A stretch of DNA of 22,482 nt. Origin: JAAZBA01 sp964461815. Its GTDB lineage: Bacteria > Bacillota > Clostridia > Oscillospirales > QAMX01. Position 1 is the first letter of the stretch; every line of letters begins with the position of its first letter. The stretch lies in contig CAYWVF010000032.1 of assembly GCA_964461815.1 (NCBI GenBank), positions 1 to 22,482 of the forward strand, written 5' to 3'. This document shows, piece by piece, positions 7,248 to 16,286 of the stretch. The position numbers were made by a program, and so were the translations under genes. A model generated the notes under the pieces. The model did no database searches. It was not told the DNA's origin and worked only from the letters and a program-made list of their open reading frames with translations.

Positions 7248-8084
7248 ATGAAAACAATGTCTAAGATTTACACAGCACTCATAATGGTATTCCTTTTCGC
7301 TCCGATAGCAATACTGCTTGTATTTTCATTTAATGAATCAAAGAGTCTTTCCGTATTCTCAGGCTTTTCATTCAAATGGTACGAGGAGCTGATCAAAGAC
7401 TCGGAGACGTTAGATGCGCTCCGAAATACGCTGATCCTCGCAACAAGCTCAGCTGTAATAGCTACGATCATGGGTACTGCTGCGGCTGTGGGAATAAACA
7501 AGCTTCGCAGCAAATACATCCGTTTTGCAATGGATATGGTAACAAATATACCTATGATAAATCCCGATATCATTACAGGTATCTCACTGATGCTCATGTT
7601 CGTATTCGTCGGAAGGCTGTTCGGTATGGCAACCAGTCTGAGCTTTTGGACGATGCTGCTGTCACATATAACATTTTGCCTGCCATACGTCATTATGCAG
7701 GTGCTTCCGAAATTGCAGCAGATGGATAAATCACTTCCCGAGGCTGCACAGGATCTCGGATGTACGCCTCTGAAAGCTTTTTTCAAGGTAGAGATCCCCG
7801 AGATTATTCCCGGTGTTGTTACCGGTATGATAATGGCATTTACGCTGTCACTTGACGACTTCGTAATAAGCTATTTTACAGCCGGCAACGGATTCCAAAC
7901 GCTTCCTATACGTATTTACAGCATGACAAAGAAAACAGTCACACCAAAGATGTACGCACTGGCTACGATCATTTTCTTTGTGATACTGGTACTGCTTCTG
8001 ATATCAAATTTGTCCGACGATGAAACAAGTCGTGAGATGAAAGAGGCTAAAAAAAGAAAGAAGCTGCAAAAGAAATCTATATAA
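7248..8084 (+). CDS. potC: Spermidine/putrescine ABC transporter permease PotC
   Basis: A 278-residue permease partner of PotB. A membrane helix at about 8-28 is followed by further helices, and the EAA loop EAAQDLGCTPLKAFFKVEIP is at 165-184. LSLDDFVISYFTAG downstream is typical of PotC. The start has a strong Shine-Dalgarno, GGAGGG, 7-8 bases upstream. The C-terminus ends in a lysine-rich cytoplasmic tail (KEAKKRKKLQKKS). It is the third gene of potABCD. Confidence 0.93.
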   Translation: MKTMSKIYTALIMVFLFAPIAILLVFSFNESKSLSVFSGFSFKWYEELIKDSETLDALRNTLILATSSAVIATIMGTAAAVGINKLRSKYIRFAMDMVTNIPMINPDIITGISLMLMFVFVGRLFGMATSLSFWTMLLSHITFCLPYVIMQVLPKLQQMDKSLPEAAQDLGCTPLKAFFKVEIPEIIPGVVTGMIMAFTLSLDDFVISYFTAGNGFQTLPIRIYSMTKKTVTPKMYALATIIFFVILVLLLISNLSDDETSREMKEAKKRKKLQKKSI

Positions 8085-8112
8085 AATACAATCGATCATG
8101 GAGGATAAGAAA

Positions 8113-9228
8113 TTGAACAGAAAAAGCATTATTGCTGTAACGATCGCCACAATGCTCGTATTTACATTATGTCTTTCAGGCTGCGGAAGTCAGAACACTC
8201 TTACACTGAACGTTTATAACTGGGGTGAATACATTTCCGACGGAAGTGAAGGCACGTTTGATACAATAGCGGAGTTTGAAAAATGGTATGAATCGTCCTA
8301 CGGACAGAAGATCAAGGTCAATTATACTACCTTTGACTCCAACGAGAATATGTACAACAAGCTTGCAAGCGGAGCAGTCAGCTACGATGTTATTATTCCA
8401 TCAGATTATATGATCGACCGTATGATCGAAGAGGATATGCTTTTGCCGCTCAACTACGACAATATTCCGAATTATAAATTCATTGACGATAGCTTCAAGG
8501 GTCTTTACTACGATGAAAATGATGAGTATACCGTTCCGTATACATACGGTGTTATCGGTATCATATACAATGCAAACGTAGTCGATGAGGCTGATGCAAC
8601 AGACTGGGATCTTATGTGGAACGAAAAATATTCAGGCAGTATCCTGCAATACAATAATCCACGTGATGCATTCGGTACATCTATGTATAAGCTTGGCATC
8701 GATGTAAATACGACAGACAAATCCGAATGGGACAGAGCGTTTGAAGACCTTAAGGTTCAGAGTCCACTGCTTTACGGTCGTGTAATGGATGAGATCTATA
8801 ACATGATGGAATCAGGAGAAGCTGCTATCGGATCATATTATGCAGGTGACTACTTCACAATGCTTGATGCACAGGCAGAGGATGTCGATCTCAGATTCTA
8901 CTATCCTGAAAACACCAACTACTTCGTTGATGCAATGTGTATTCCAAGCTGCTGCCAAAATAAAGAGCTCGCCGAAATATTTATAAATTACATGCTCAGC
9001 CCCGAACCGGCAATTGCTAATGCTCAGTACATTTATTACGCATCTCCGAATTCTGTAGTGTATACAGATGACGGATATATCGAGGAAATGGGCGAAGAGG
9101 CTATGGAAATACTCTATCCCAAGATCGGTGATTTCAGTGAAAAATACAACGCTCTTGCATATCGTAACCTTTCAAATGAGATGCTTGACTACATGAACAC
9201 CCTCTGGGAGACATTGAAGATCAGCTGA
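8113..9228 (+). CDS. potD: Spermidine/putrescine-binding lipoprotein PotD
   Basis: A 371-residue extracellular solute-binding lipoprotein that delivers polyamine to PotBC. The signal peptide ends in a lipobox LSGC with the lipidated cysteine at C24. The mature protein starts with the class-typical LNVYNWGEYIS and contains the two-lobed PotD/PotF fold (SYDVIIPSDYM, YGVIGIIYN, FVDAMCIP). I chose TTG 8113 because GGAGG at 8100-8104 sits 8 bases upstream; the ATG at 8098 overlaps that Shine-Dalgarno, has none of its own, and would put an acidic stretch before the signal peptide. Last gene of the operon, followed by a strong terminator. Which polyamine is bound cannot be told by eye. Confidence 0.92.
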   Translation: MNRKSIIAVTIATMLVFTLCLSGCGSQNTLTLNVYNWGEYISDGSEGTFDTIAEFEKWYESSYGQKIKVNYTTFDSNENMYNKLASGAVSYDVIIPSDYMIDRMIEEDMLLPLNYDNIPNYKFIDDSFKGLYYDENDEYTVPYTYGVIGIIYNANVVDEADATDWDLMWNEKYSGSILQYNNPRDAFGTSMYKLGIDVNTTDKSEWDRAFEDLKVQSPLLYGRVMDEIYNMMESGEAAIGSYYAGDYFTMLDAQAEDVDLRFYYPENTNYFVDAMCIPSCCQNKELAEIFINYMLSPEPAIANAQYIYYASPNSVVYTDDGYIEEMGEEAMEILYPKIGDFSEKYNALAYRNLSNEMLDYMNTLWETLKIS

Positions 9229-9262
9229 TAAAATATCAGTGATAAATTATCAGCGATAAATT
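9220..9262. repeat. Tandem ATCAGYGATAAATT repeats over the potD stop
   Basis: Three head-to-tail imperfect units of 14-15 bp begin at 9220, 9235 and 9249. The first contains the last potD codons and the TGA stop; the others are non-coding. This looks like local slippage duplication. Confidence 0.6.
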
Positions 9263-9275
9263 AAAACTATATACT

Positions 9276-9310
9276 AAAAAGGCTTTGACATGTTATGTCA
9301 AAGCCTTTTT
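9276..9310. terminator. Bidirectional terminator between potD and the sugar operon
   Basis: A 15-bp perfect stem (9276-9290 with 9296-9310, loop TGTTA) is flanked by A-runs and T-runs, so it works on either strand. Converging genes end at 9228 (+) and 9334 (-). Confidence 0.93.
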
Positions 9311-9333
9311 TCACCATTATTCAAATCCGAATT

Positions 9334-10260
9334 TCATTGCCCTTGTATTTTTCTTCTGAAAACCTCACCTGTTCGGCAGATAAGCTCAATCCACGGCGTA
9401 AGAAGCTCCTTATCGGTCCTCATGGCAATATTGGTTTGATTGAATGTTTCAAAATCGAGATCGCCATCATAGCCTATCTGATTTAATTGCATACAAAACT
9501 CATTCCAATCGACTGTTCCCGTCAAAGGTGCCATATGCAGATCATTTCTTCCGTCATTATCATGAATATGCAGTGTCTTGATGCGTTTCCCGAGTATCGG
9601 TATGTATGTACGCAGATCCTTCTTCAGTATATTAAGGTGTCCTATGTCCAGGCAGAATGCAAATACTTCTTTCCCTGCTTTCTCGTTGAGCGAGTCAATG
9701 TATCTGACTGCCTGATAAGGATCTGCACATATTCCCTCACAAATTCCTCTGCCGCCTATAAACAGATTCTCAAGACAAACTGTGACCTTGCATTTCAGCA
9801 GAACAGGAATGAGCGATTCATACAGCTTCATGTTGAGATCATCAATATCCTTCGGCGTATTTTCCCTATCGGAAGCCTCATGTGATATACCATGGATAAT
9901 CAGATACCCACATTCTGCATGATCGCAATACTCTATATTTCGTTTATATACATCGACAGCGTACTCAAGCACATCCGGACGTCCCGGAAAATATGCAGGA
10001 AACGGCGCATGTGCCTGACTGATCTTTAATCCGTTCTTCCTGATAACAGAAAGCTCTTCATCATAGTACTCGATCACCTTGTCAAGCGGCTGTTCCATGA
10101 TGCATTTGCCACGATAATTACCATCACGCAGCTGTGCATATTTCCAAGCATGATCCAAATTCCAGTCAATTGCCGTAAAGCCTGCCGACCTGATTGCTTC
10201 ATAGCCTTTTTCAAAGCCTAATACATCGACCACATCTGCCGTTTGAATACAAATTTCCAT
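9334..10260 (-). CDS. Sugar phosphate isomerase/epimerase-like TIM-barrel protein
   Basis: A 308-residue protein of the xylose isomerase-like / AP endonuclease 2 TIM-barrel superfamily, which includes IolE, IolI and ketose 3-epimerases. Expected metal ligands are visible: E164 (CLENLF), D205 and H208 (LDIGHLN), H231 or H233 (LHIHDN) and E271 (DFETF). No signal peptide, so it is cytosolic. A good Shine-Dalgarno, GAGGAG, precedes the ATG. It is the last gene of the binding-protein operon, 31 bases after its neighbour and just before a terminator. It probably interconverts a keto- or aldo-sugar (or its phosphate) taken up by the adjacent transporter. The precise reaction cannot be assigned. Confidence 0.8.
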   Translation of the reverse strand: MEICIQTADVVDVLGFEKGYEAIRSAGFTAIDWNLDHAWKYAQLRDGNYRGKCIMEQPLDKVIEYYDEELSVIRKNGLKISQAHAPFPAYFPGRPDVLEYAVDVYKRNIEYCDHAECGYLIIHGISHEASDRENTPKDIDDLNMKLYESLIPVLLKCKVTVCLENLFIGGRGICEGICADPYQAVRYIDSLNEKAGKEVFAFCLDIGHLNILKKDLRTYIPILGKRIKTLHIHDNDGRNDLHMAPLTGTVDWNEFCMQLNQIGYDGDLDFETFNQTNIAMRTDKELLTPWIELICRTGEVFRRKIQGQ

Positions 10261-10291
10261 CTGCTATCTCCTCTATACAATGTGTGGTAGC

Positions 10292-11113
10292 CTAGTCGGG
10301 AACCTCTGTATACTTTGCAGTTTCAAGCCATTTTCTAAGCCACTTTTCACTTGGGAGTCCTACGCCCATAACGGAGTTAGTTTCAAATATCATTCCGTCA
10401 AGTCTACCCTCCTGCATCAATTTCAATCCGAGCTCGCACTGATGCTCCATAAGTTCGAGCGGCACAGGCATTCCCGATGTGAAGTCATACATGTATATTC
10501 CAAGCAGCTTTTTCTGTTTCGGGAAATTCTTTTCGATAGCTTCAAACCGTTCCTCTAACTGCGGCAAATCCTCACATCTCCATGTCCACAACGATAAGCC
10601 GTCAATATAATCTATAAGATTCGGAGCTACTGCATCTACTTCATGCGTATACCAAACAGCATATAGCTCCATCCTGCGTGATGCCTTGTCAAGGCCATTG
10701 CGTATCTCTTTAAGCAGAGCTTCTGTTTTCTTATCTGCATCCGGCTGACCGATGAATTTACCGAAGAAGTCATCCATAAATGCACCGCTGATATTAGGAT
10801 AACGCTCAGCTAATTTACAGATAAATTGCTCCTCATTTCCCACACGGAAGCCTCCTGAACCTGTTACTCCCCAGAGCACCTTGTTCATTTTGCAAAAGCT
10901 TTCTGCATATCCATAAGCATCATCGGAGAACGGTACGGGTATACCATCACAATTGACCATGATCATATTCGGTACGTCAAGCATGTGTGCTGCTTCCGTC
11001 GGAGTTATGCGTGATCTGCAATAATTTCTATCTGCTGTGTTTTTTCCAAGCCAGATATCATCCTGATGTGCTCGTACACCGAAAATCCAGAACCTATCTC
11101 GCGCAATAGCCAT
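10292..11113 (-). CDS. Unrecognised protein, possible TIM-barrel sugar-acting enzyme
   Basis: A 273-residue cytosolic protein I do not recognise. It has no signal peptide or membrane helix. Acid-rich ends of predicted beta strands, as in TIM-barrel hydrolases, are seen at D114-D115 (GAFMDDFF), E158 (YAVWYTHE), D210 (GIYMYDF) and E244 (GMIFETN), with aromatic patches such as SLWTWRCED. The start is ATG with a modest GTGGGG Shine-Dalgarno. It lies between a glycosidase-like gene and an isomerase-like gene, 18 and 31 bases apart, and so is very probably co-expressed. A glycan- or sugar-related role is inferred from position and fold-like pattern only. Confidence 0.7.
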   Translation of the reverse strand: MAIARDRFWIFGVRAHQDDIWLGKNTADRNYCRSRITPTEAAHMLDVPNMIMVNCDGIPVPFSDDAYGYAESFCKMNKVLWGVTGSGGFRVGNEEQFICKLAERYPNISGAFMDDFFGKFIGQPDADKKTEALLKEIRNGLDKASRRMELYAVWYTHEVDAVAPNLIDYIDGLSLWTWRCEDLPQLEERFEAIEKNFPKQKKLLGIYMYDFTSGMPVPLELMEHQCELGLKLMQEGRLDGMIFETNSVMGVGLPSEKWLRKWLETAKYTEVPD

Positions 11114-11131
11114 AGCAATGCCCCACTTTCT

Positions 11132-12499
11132 TTATTTTTTAATTAAGAACATCAATTTACCGGGTTTTATCGTAAAACTCCGGGATCTTTCACCCTTTTC
11201 TCTGTCTGTCCAAAAATCACTGAGCTTAAGCTCGTAATCACTTGTCGTCATATTTGACACTACAAGATACTTTTCCTCATTTACGAACATGGAAGCATAG
11301 ATATTTTCAGAAAGCTCAGACAGAATATCCTTACACTCACGCAGCTCGATATATGCAAGACTGTTTTCCTCTACCATAGGCTTATACAGAGCAAGGTAAC
11401 TGCACCAGCGGTCGTATTCCTCCGTATCATCGGGAATAGAAGACCACAAGCTGTATACATACGGGCCTTTCGGATGAGCCTTCATGTACTCTCCTACCCG
11501 CTTGTTGAACTCGTATTCACAATTACCGAACTCGCCTTCACAGCTGTAATACGGAATATTTTCCTCGATTCGCTTACCCATCAGAGGACGTCCTCTTGTC
11601 GTAAGCAACGGGAACTGCATAAACGGGATTACTGATGCAAAGTAGTAGTCCGGTTCTGTCAGCGTCAATCTAACCTTATCCTGACATGGAACTACGTAAT
11701 CCTTATATGTCTTTCCTATACCGATATCTACCTTTTTAATGCATTCACCTATCCAAAGGTAATCATATACGCGATCAATACACGGTGCTCCGCTGTTTCC
11801 ATCACAGTGCAGCTTGTATATACCGCCACGCTTCTTAATTTCGGTATAGATCATTCCAAGCAGATCCTCACGTTCGGGATCATACCAGTCTATACCGTCT
11901 TTTGTAAGATGCTTTCCATTAGGTGCTCTATATCGGCTGTCTGTTCCGACATCATTGTATATTCCGTCAAATCCGTACTTATCCAGTACCGCAAATGTAC
12001 GTGGAAGTAAGTAGTTACGCCACTCGGCACTTCCTGCCGAACAGCAGCGATACTTAAAATGCATACCGTTGATACAACGTCGCTCGGTATGTGTAAATGA
12101 TTCCTTAAAATCAGGATCAAATTCATGAAAATAGCCTGACGAAATATATGGTATTATCTTTATTCCGAAATAGTGGCACAGATCTACGAAATGCTGCAAC
12201 CCCTCGGGATCAAAGCTCGTATACTTGTCGGCACCCAGATGTCTTACCGAGTCATTCCACTCCTCATGTATCTGGATCAGCTCGACGCCTTTCTCAGCCA
12301 TATCCTTGAGCATATTGTAATCATACTCCGTCGGTTCAATGGAAAACGGAGCAGGATAATCTCCGAGATTATATACTGCCTGTCCGGGCAAATAGTCTCT
12401 GATCCTATGTCTTCTCAGATATTTCAGATTGTTTTCTTCAGCGCTGTCAATGTTTTCAATACGAGCTCGCTGCTCCTCAAGAGTTAGCATTTTCATCAT
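11132..12499 (-). CDS. Putative glycoside hydrolase-like TIM-barrel protein
   Basis: A 455-residue protein without signal peptide. The pattern is of a glycosidase-type TIM barrel: GVELIQIHEEW (71-81), a FGIKIIPYIS strand (111-120), YGFDGIYNDVG (175-185) with candidate catalytic D178 or D183, LHCDGN (230-235) and YLWIGE (248-252) with E252. From about 400 a small all-beta C-terminal domain follows (YLVVSNMTTSDYELKLSD, ending KPGKLMFLIKK), as in many alpha-glycosidases. The strong Shine-Dalgarno AAGGAG precedes the ATG. Placed between the permease genes and two more enzymes, it may hydrolyse an imported oligosaccharide or glycoside in the cytosol. I cannot assign a GH family, and a non-hydrolytic role is possible. 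Confidence 0.7.
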   Translation of the reverse strand: MMKMLTLEEQRARIENIDSAEENNLKYLRRHRIRDYLPGQAVYNLGDYPAPFSIEPTEYDYNMLKDMAEKGVELIQIHEEWNDSVRHLGADKYTSFDPEGLQHFVDLCHYFGIKIIPYISSGYFHEFDPDFKESFTHTERRCINGMHFKYRCCSAGSAEWRNYLLPRTFAVLDKYGFDGIYNDVGTDSRYRAPNGKHLTKDGIDWYDPEREDLLGMIYTEIKKRGGIYKLHCDGNSGAPCIDRVYDYLWIGECIKKVDIGIGKTYKDYVVPCQDKVRLTLTEPDYYFASVIPFMQFPLLTTRGRPLMGKRIEENIPYYSCEGEFGNCEYEFNKRVGEYMKAHPKGPYVYSLWSSIPDDTEEYDRWCSYLALYKPMVEENSLAYIELRECKDILSELSENIYASMFVNEEKYLVVSNMTTSDYELKLSDFWTDREKGERSRSFTIKPGKLMFLIKK

Positions 12500-12520
12500 T
12501 TTTTCTCCTTATCACTTGTC

Positions 12521-13402
12521 TTATCCCTTGATCGAACCGATCATTACACCCTTTACAAAATATTTCTGTACAAATGGATATGCTACCATGACCGGCAGAA
12601 GTGATACAAGGATCGTAGCGCATCGGAATCCGAGTGTTGAAAAGTTTTTCTGATAATCAGCCGTCATAGTTCCTGCATCTGTGCTTATATCGGTAAACGT
12701 AACAAGCAGCTCACGTAAAATCGCCTGCAACGGATATAAGGCTTTGTCTCTAAGATAGATAATCGCATCAAAATAGGAATTCCAGCGTCCGACTGCAAAG
12801 AACAGCGCAATCGTCATAATTGTCGGCAGTGAGATCGGCAGCACAATACGAATCATTATCGTAAGCGAATTCGCACCATCAATTTTTGCGCTTTCCTCAA
12901 GTGCCGCAGGTATTTCCTGCATAGATGTCTTCATTATGATAAGATAATACTGGCTTACCGCACACGGAATAATAAGTGCCCATCTTGTACCTACCATTCC
13001 GAGATCGTTTACTACAAGATAAAGAGGGATCAGTCCACCACTGAACATCATTGTGAACCAGATAAAGAACATCATCACATTTCGTCCGATCAAGTGCTTA
13101 CGTGAGAGCACATATGCACCAATCGTTGTCCATAGAAGCTGCCACAATGTACCGGCTACGGTGTAAAGCAGTGAGTTTAAATATGATTTACCGAGATATT
13201 CATGCTCAACAATATATTTAAAGCTTTTAAAGGTAAATCCGACAGGCCAGAGGACTACCTCCATTCGCCTTACGACCTCAGGCTCACTGATCGCATTGCT
13301 GAATATGTAGATCAAAGGGTAAATACAGAACGCCGCGAACAGGATCAAAACAGCATATATAAATACATCGCCGACTCTTTCGGCTCTTGTTTTTATTGAC
13401 AT
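12521..13402 (-). CDS. Carbohydrate ABC transporter permease (LplC/YtcP type)
   Basis: A 293-residue MalG-family permease with about six membrane helices, the first at about 14-36. The ATPase-docking EAA loop is LEESAKIDGANSLTIMIRIV (168-187), then LPISLP. The C-terminus VQKYFVKGVMIGSIKG is characteristic of this class. The ATG has a strong AAGGAGGAG Shine-Dalgarno. It is 15 bases after its partner permease and 21 before the glycosidase-like gene. No ATP-binding gene is in the cluster, so by analogy with related importers the complex probably uses a shared MsmX-type ATPase encoded elsewhere. Confidence 0.92.
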   Translation of the reverse strand: MSIKTRAERVGDVFIYAVLILFAAFCIYPLIYIFSNAISEPEVVRRMEVVLWPVGFTFKSFKYIVEHEYLGKSYLNSLLYTVAGTLWQLLWTTIGAYVLSRKHLIGRNVMMFFIWFTMMFSGGLIPLYLVVNDLGMVGTRWALIIPCAVSQYYLIIMKTSMQEIPAALEESAKIDGANSLTIMIRIVLPISLPTIMTIALFFAVGRWNSYFDAIIYLRDKALYPLQAILRELLVTFTDISTDAGTMTADYQKNFSTLGFRCATILVSLLPVMVAYPFVQKYFVKGVMIGSIKG

Positions 13403-13417
13403 TCGATACTCCTCCTT

Positions 13418-14365
13418 TTAAAACAGTGAAGTCTCGGTCAAGACCTTGGAAAGCTTGTTTGCACCTAAAACCAAAATAAAGCCAACTATATTGTTGAAAA
13501 GTCCTACGGCTGTCGAATAACCATAGTCGGAATCGATCAAGCCTCGTTTATATACAAAGGTAGAAATAACCTCACTTTTTTCAATATTCAGCGCATTTTG
13601 CATCAAATATATGGTCTGATAACCTACATTCATGATATTACCTATACGCATAATGTATATTACAACAAGCGTAGGCAATATTCCGGGGAGAGTTACATGC
13701 CATAACTTTTTCATTCGTCCCGCTCCGTCGATCTCCGCTGCCTCATACAGCTCGGGATTTATATTCGTTATTGCCGCTATGAATATGATCGATTCATAGC
13801 CTGTGGCACTCCACACACCCATACCAAGATACATTGGAAGAAAAGCATTCTTGTTTGTAAGGAAGTTAAACGAGTCAAAGCCCAATGCACGCAATGCATT
13901 ATTTACCATTCCTTCGTTTGAAAACATTATATTCAATATACCGACTACAATAACGGCAGAAACGAAGTGCGGCATATATGATATCGTCTGTATCGTTTTC
14001 TTAAAGCGCAAATTATTTACTTCATTAAGAAGCAATGCAAGAATGATAGGCAAAGGACTAAGTAAAAGCGATGTAAGTGTTATACTTAAAGTGTTGCGAA
14101 GTGTTAAAGTAAAATATTCTGAGCTGAAAAATCGTTTAAAATTGTCAAGGCCTACCCATCTGCTATAATCAAATCCCAATACGGGATTGTAATCCATAAA
14201 AGCTATCCTCAGCCCATACATCGGTAAGTAATGGAATATAATAAAATTCAATGCAACCGGAATAAACATAACGTATAAAATCCAGTCTGCTCTCATCTGC
14301 TTCAACGCTCTTCTTATATTCGATTTATTTATATCAGGCACTCTACTCTTTGTCGCCACTAGCAA
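13418..14365 (-). CDS. Carbohydrate ABC transporter permease (LplB/YteP type)
   Basis: A 315-residue MalF-family permease with about six membrane helices, starting at about 28-48, and the EAA loop ELYEAAEIDGAGRMKKLWHV (205-224), then TLPGILP. It is followed by the partner permease after 15 bases. The start is uncertain: TTG 14365 is only about 4 bases from AAGGAGG, while the in-frame GTG at 14359 has about 10 bases; no ATG is suitable. The 90-base gap to the binding-protein gene contains a 16-bp hairpin that may lower permease expression relative to the binding protein. Confidence 0.9.
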   Translation of the reverse strand: MLVATKSRVPDINKSNIRRALKQMRADWILYVMFIPVALNFIIFHYLPMYGLRIAFMDYNPVLGFDYSRWVGLDNFKRFFSSEYFTLTLRNTLSITLTSLLLSPLPIILALLLNEVNNLRFKKTIQTISYMPHFVSAVIVVGILNIMFSNEGMVNNALRALGFDSFNFLTNKNAFLPMYLGMGVWSATGYESIIFIAAITNINPELYEAAEIDGAGRMKKLWHVTLPGILPTLVVIYIMRIGNIMNVGYQTIYLMQNALNIEKSEVISTFVYKRGLIDSDYGYSTAVGLFNNIVGFILVLGANKLSKVLTETSLF

Positions 14366-14409
14366 TTTCCCTCCTTATCAGCCGGTCTGTTTCTCTTTTC
14401 CATCAGATT

Positions 14410-14446
14410 TTTATTTGGAGGTCAGATTACCTGACCTCCAAATAAA
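14410..14446 (-). repeat. Intercistronic hairpin between binding protein and permease genes
   Basis: A perfect 16-bp stem, TTTATTTGGAGGTCAG with CTGACCTCCAAATAAA, has a 5-base loop. No T-run follows on the minus strand, so it is a poor terminator. Such hairpins after binding-protein genes are known to protect the upstream mRNA and set a high binding-protein to permease ratio; that role is inferred here. Confidence 0.75.
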
Positions 14447-14455
14447 GAAAACCAA

Positions 14456-16072
14456 TTATCTGTTCATCCAGCGTTCATACTGAGCCTGCCTTGCAGCGGC
14501 ATATTCTGCGAATCCCATTTCCTGGATCTTCTGCTGGAATTCATCCCACTGAGTTTCGAGATCCATTTCACCGAACATAAACTTGATCAAAGAATCTCCC
14601 ACGTACTTGTTAATATCTGTAATAATAGTAGATGTTGCATCCTGTTCTTCTGTTGTTGCCGTAAGTGCAGGATTTGATGGTGTTAAGTATGGTTCTACTT
14701 CTGCAAATGCCTTTACGTCGCCCTCAAGGCCGATATCGAGCCAGCCCTGCTCATATGAAACAGCGAGGAACGGATTTGGATTAAGACCATACTGACGTCT
14801 TCCATTAACTGCACCAAGCTCGTGGTTCATGATAACATCTGTAAACTGCGGTTTGCCGTCTACATACTCGAACGTCTCGCCTTCAATACCATAGTTAAAG
14901 AGAATGATACCGTCTTCTGTGAACATATAGTTGCACATTTCAAGGATCTTTTCAAGCGGAGCCTTTGCCTTCGTCGGGATACAGAATGCATTGGAAGCTC
15001 TGCCCTGCTCGCCTACGATAGGAGCTACGCCGTCTTTTACGATTATTCCGACAGATGTAAAGTTGACACCGTCTGTACCGCCCTTACCCCAAAGCGCAGC
15101 GTTATCACCGGGGCCTACGAAGAAGCCGGCATTACCGCTTGCCATCAAAGCAGAGCCTGAATCGTCATCTCTTGTAAGAACGTCGGGGTCAAGGATACCG
15201 TCTTCCCACATCTGATTGAACCATGACAGATAATCATACATCTTATCTGCATCATCAACAGGACCGTAGCGATATTCACCGACCTTAGGCTGATACCAAC
15301 CGTTTGATGTTCCAAATACGCCGTACATAATGCTTTCCTGGCCTACCCATGGACCCTGTGCCCACGGAATTCCATCAGGATGTGCATCCTTAAATGCATA
15401 AAGTGTATCTGTCAGCTCATCAAGTGTGTGCGGTGTAGCCAAGCCAAGCTCGTCTAACCAGTCCTGATTGATATAATATACAATACGATACGGGCATTCT
15501 TCCATCTTATACAGAGCCCAGAACTTTCCTTCGTCTGTCATAATATTTTTAAGCTGTGTTGGGCCTTCCGCTTCATATGCTTTATAATAATCAGCAAGCT
15601 CATTATCCATATACGGAGTAAGGTCTACGAAAACGCCTGCATCGCAATACTCATAGAAGTTATTACCTGTACGCATAAGATCCGGATAATCCTGGGATGC
15701 AAGAGCGAGGTCGATCTTTGTTGTAAGCTCCGAGCTCGGAATTATTTCGAAATTGATATTGATATTGAGTCTTTTGCCTAATTCCTTAAATGACATAATA
15801 TCCATGCTCATCGGAGATTGTACATGGTCACCGAGCATTATGCGAATAGTTGTTGGCTCTTCGCTATCTTCCGTCGGTGTTTTGTCATCTGTTTTCTTGT
15901 CTTCGGTAGTTTCTTTTTTATCATTTTTGGAGTCGGTCGATGTACTTGTATTGGTCGAAGTGTCTTTATCTGTTGAACTGCTTGTGTCTGTCTTGCTGCA
16001 TCCGGCGAAGGACATGATTATCATCATGGCAACAAGAATAAACGCTAAAGCTTTTCTAAATTTTTTAGACAT
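14456..16072 (-). CDS. Extracellular solute-binding lipoprotein (LplA-like, family 1)
   Basis: A 538-residue sugar-binding lipoprotein. A positively charged start and hydrophobic core lead to the lipobox FAGC, with C25 as the lipidated residue. Residues about 26-74 are a low-complexity Ser/Thr/Asp/Lys/Glu linker that would hold the binding domain off the membrane. The rest is a large two-lobed binding fold like LplA/YtcQ, with SQDYPDLMRTGN and the YYINQDWLDELGLATPHTLD region typical of the family. AGGGAG precedes the ATG by about 9 bases. It is first of the six-gene importer and enzyme run and has its own upstream regulatory region of 291 bases. The size suggests an oligosaccharide or a complex glycoside as ligand, but this is not proven. 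Confidence 0.92.
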   Translation of the reverse strand: MSKKFRKALAFILVAMMIIMSFAGCSKTDTSSSTDKDTSTNTSTSTDSKNDKKETTEDKKTDDKTPTEDSEEPTTIRIMLGDHVQSPMSMDIMSFKELGKRLNININFEIIPSSELTTKIDLALASQDYPDLMRTGNNFYEYCDAGVFVDLTPYMDNELADYYKAYEAEGPTQLKNIMTDEGKFWALYKMEECPYRIVYYINQDWLDELGLATPHTLDELTDTLYAFKDAHPDGIPWAQGPWVGQESIMYGVFGTSNGWYQPKVGEYRYGPVDDADKMYDYLSWFNQMWEDGILDPDVLTRDDDSGSALMASGNAGFFVGPGDNAALWGKGGTDGVNFTSVGIIVKDGVAPIVGEQGRASNAFCIPTKAKAPLEKILEMCNYMFTEDGIILFNYGIEGETFEYVDGKPQFTDVIMNHELGAVNGRRQYGLNPNPFLAVSYEQGWLDIGLEGDVKAFAEVEPYLTPSNPALTATTEEQDATSTIITDINKYVGDSLIKFMFGEMDLETQWDEFQQKIQEMGFAEYAAARQAQYERWMNR

Positions 16073-16174
16073 ATATTTATTCTCCCTCTTTCATCGTAAT
16101 CCTTTTTTCACTTATCGATATAGTCTCGGGATCGCATATCACTTTACCCTAACTACCTTCGCAATGCGGAAAAA

Positions 16175-16207
16175 AAGTATACTTATTATGACACACTAAA
16201 ACATATT
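16175..16207. repeat. 33-bp direct repeat, copy 1 (binding-protein gene upstream region)
   Basis: Differs at 3 of 33 positions from the copy at 16268-16300; the shared core is TGACACACTAAARCATATT. On the minus strand it includes TATACT, a possible -10 box for the solute-binding protein gene. The 93-bp spacing and position suggest a regulator site. Confidence 0.75.
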
Positions 16208-16258
16208 CAATACGGACAAAAACAGGTCATATTTAGACTTTTTTAGTTCTCCTTATAA

Positions 16259-16286
16259 TGTCACAATAAGTATACATATTGTGACA
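16259..16286. promoter_or_regulatory. Perfect inverted repeat, candidate operator
   Basis: TGTCACAATA and TATTGTGACA form perfect 10-bp arms around an 8-base centre that contains GTATAC. It overlaps repeat copy 2; copy 1 keeps only the right arm. Unlike the AAACGTTT palindromes at lacI and the dehydrogenase gene, it suggests a different regulator. Confidence 0.6.

Noticed and set aside
14410..14446. Terminator after the solute-binding protein gene
   Set aside because: The stem is strong but no T-run follows on the minus strand, and the permease genes that need the transcript lie directly downstream.
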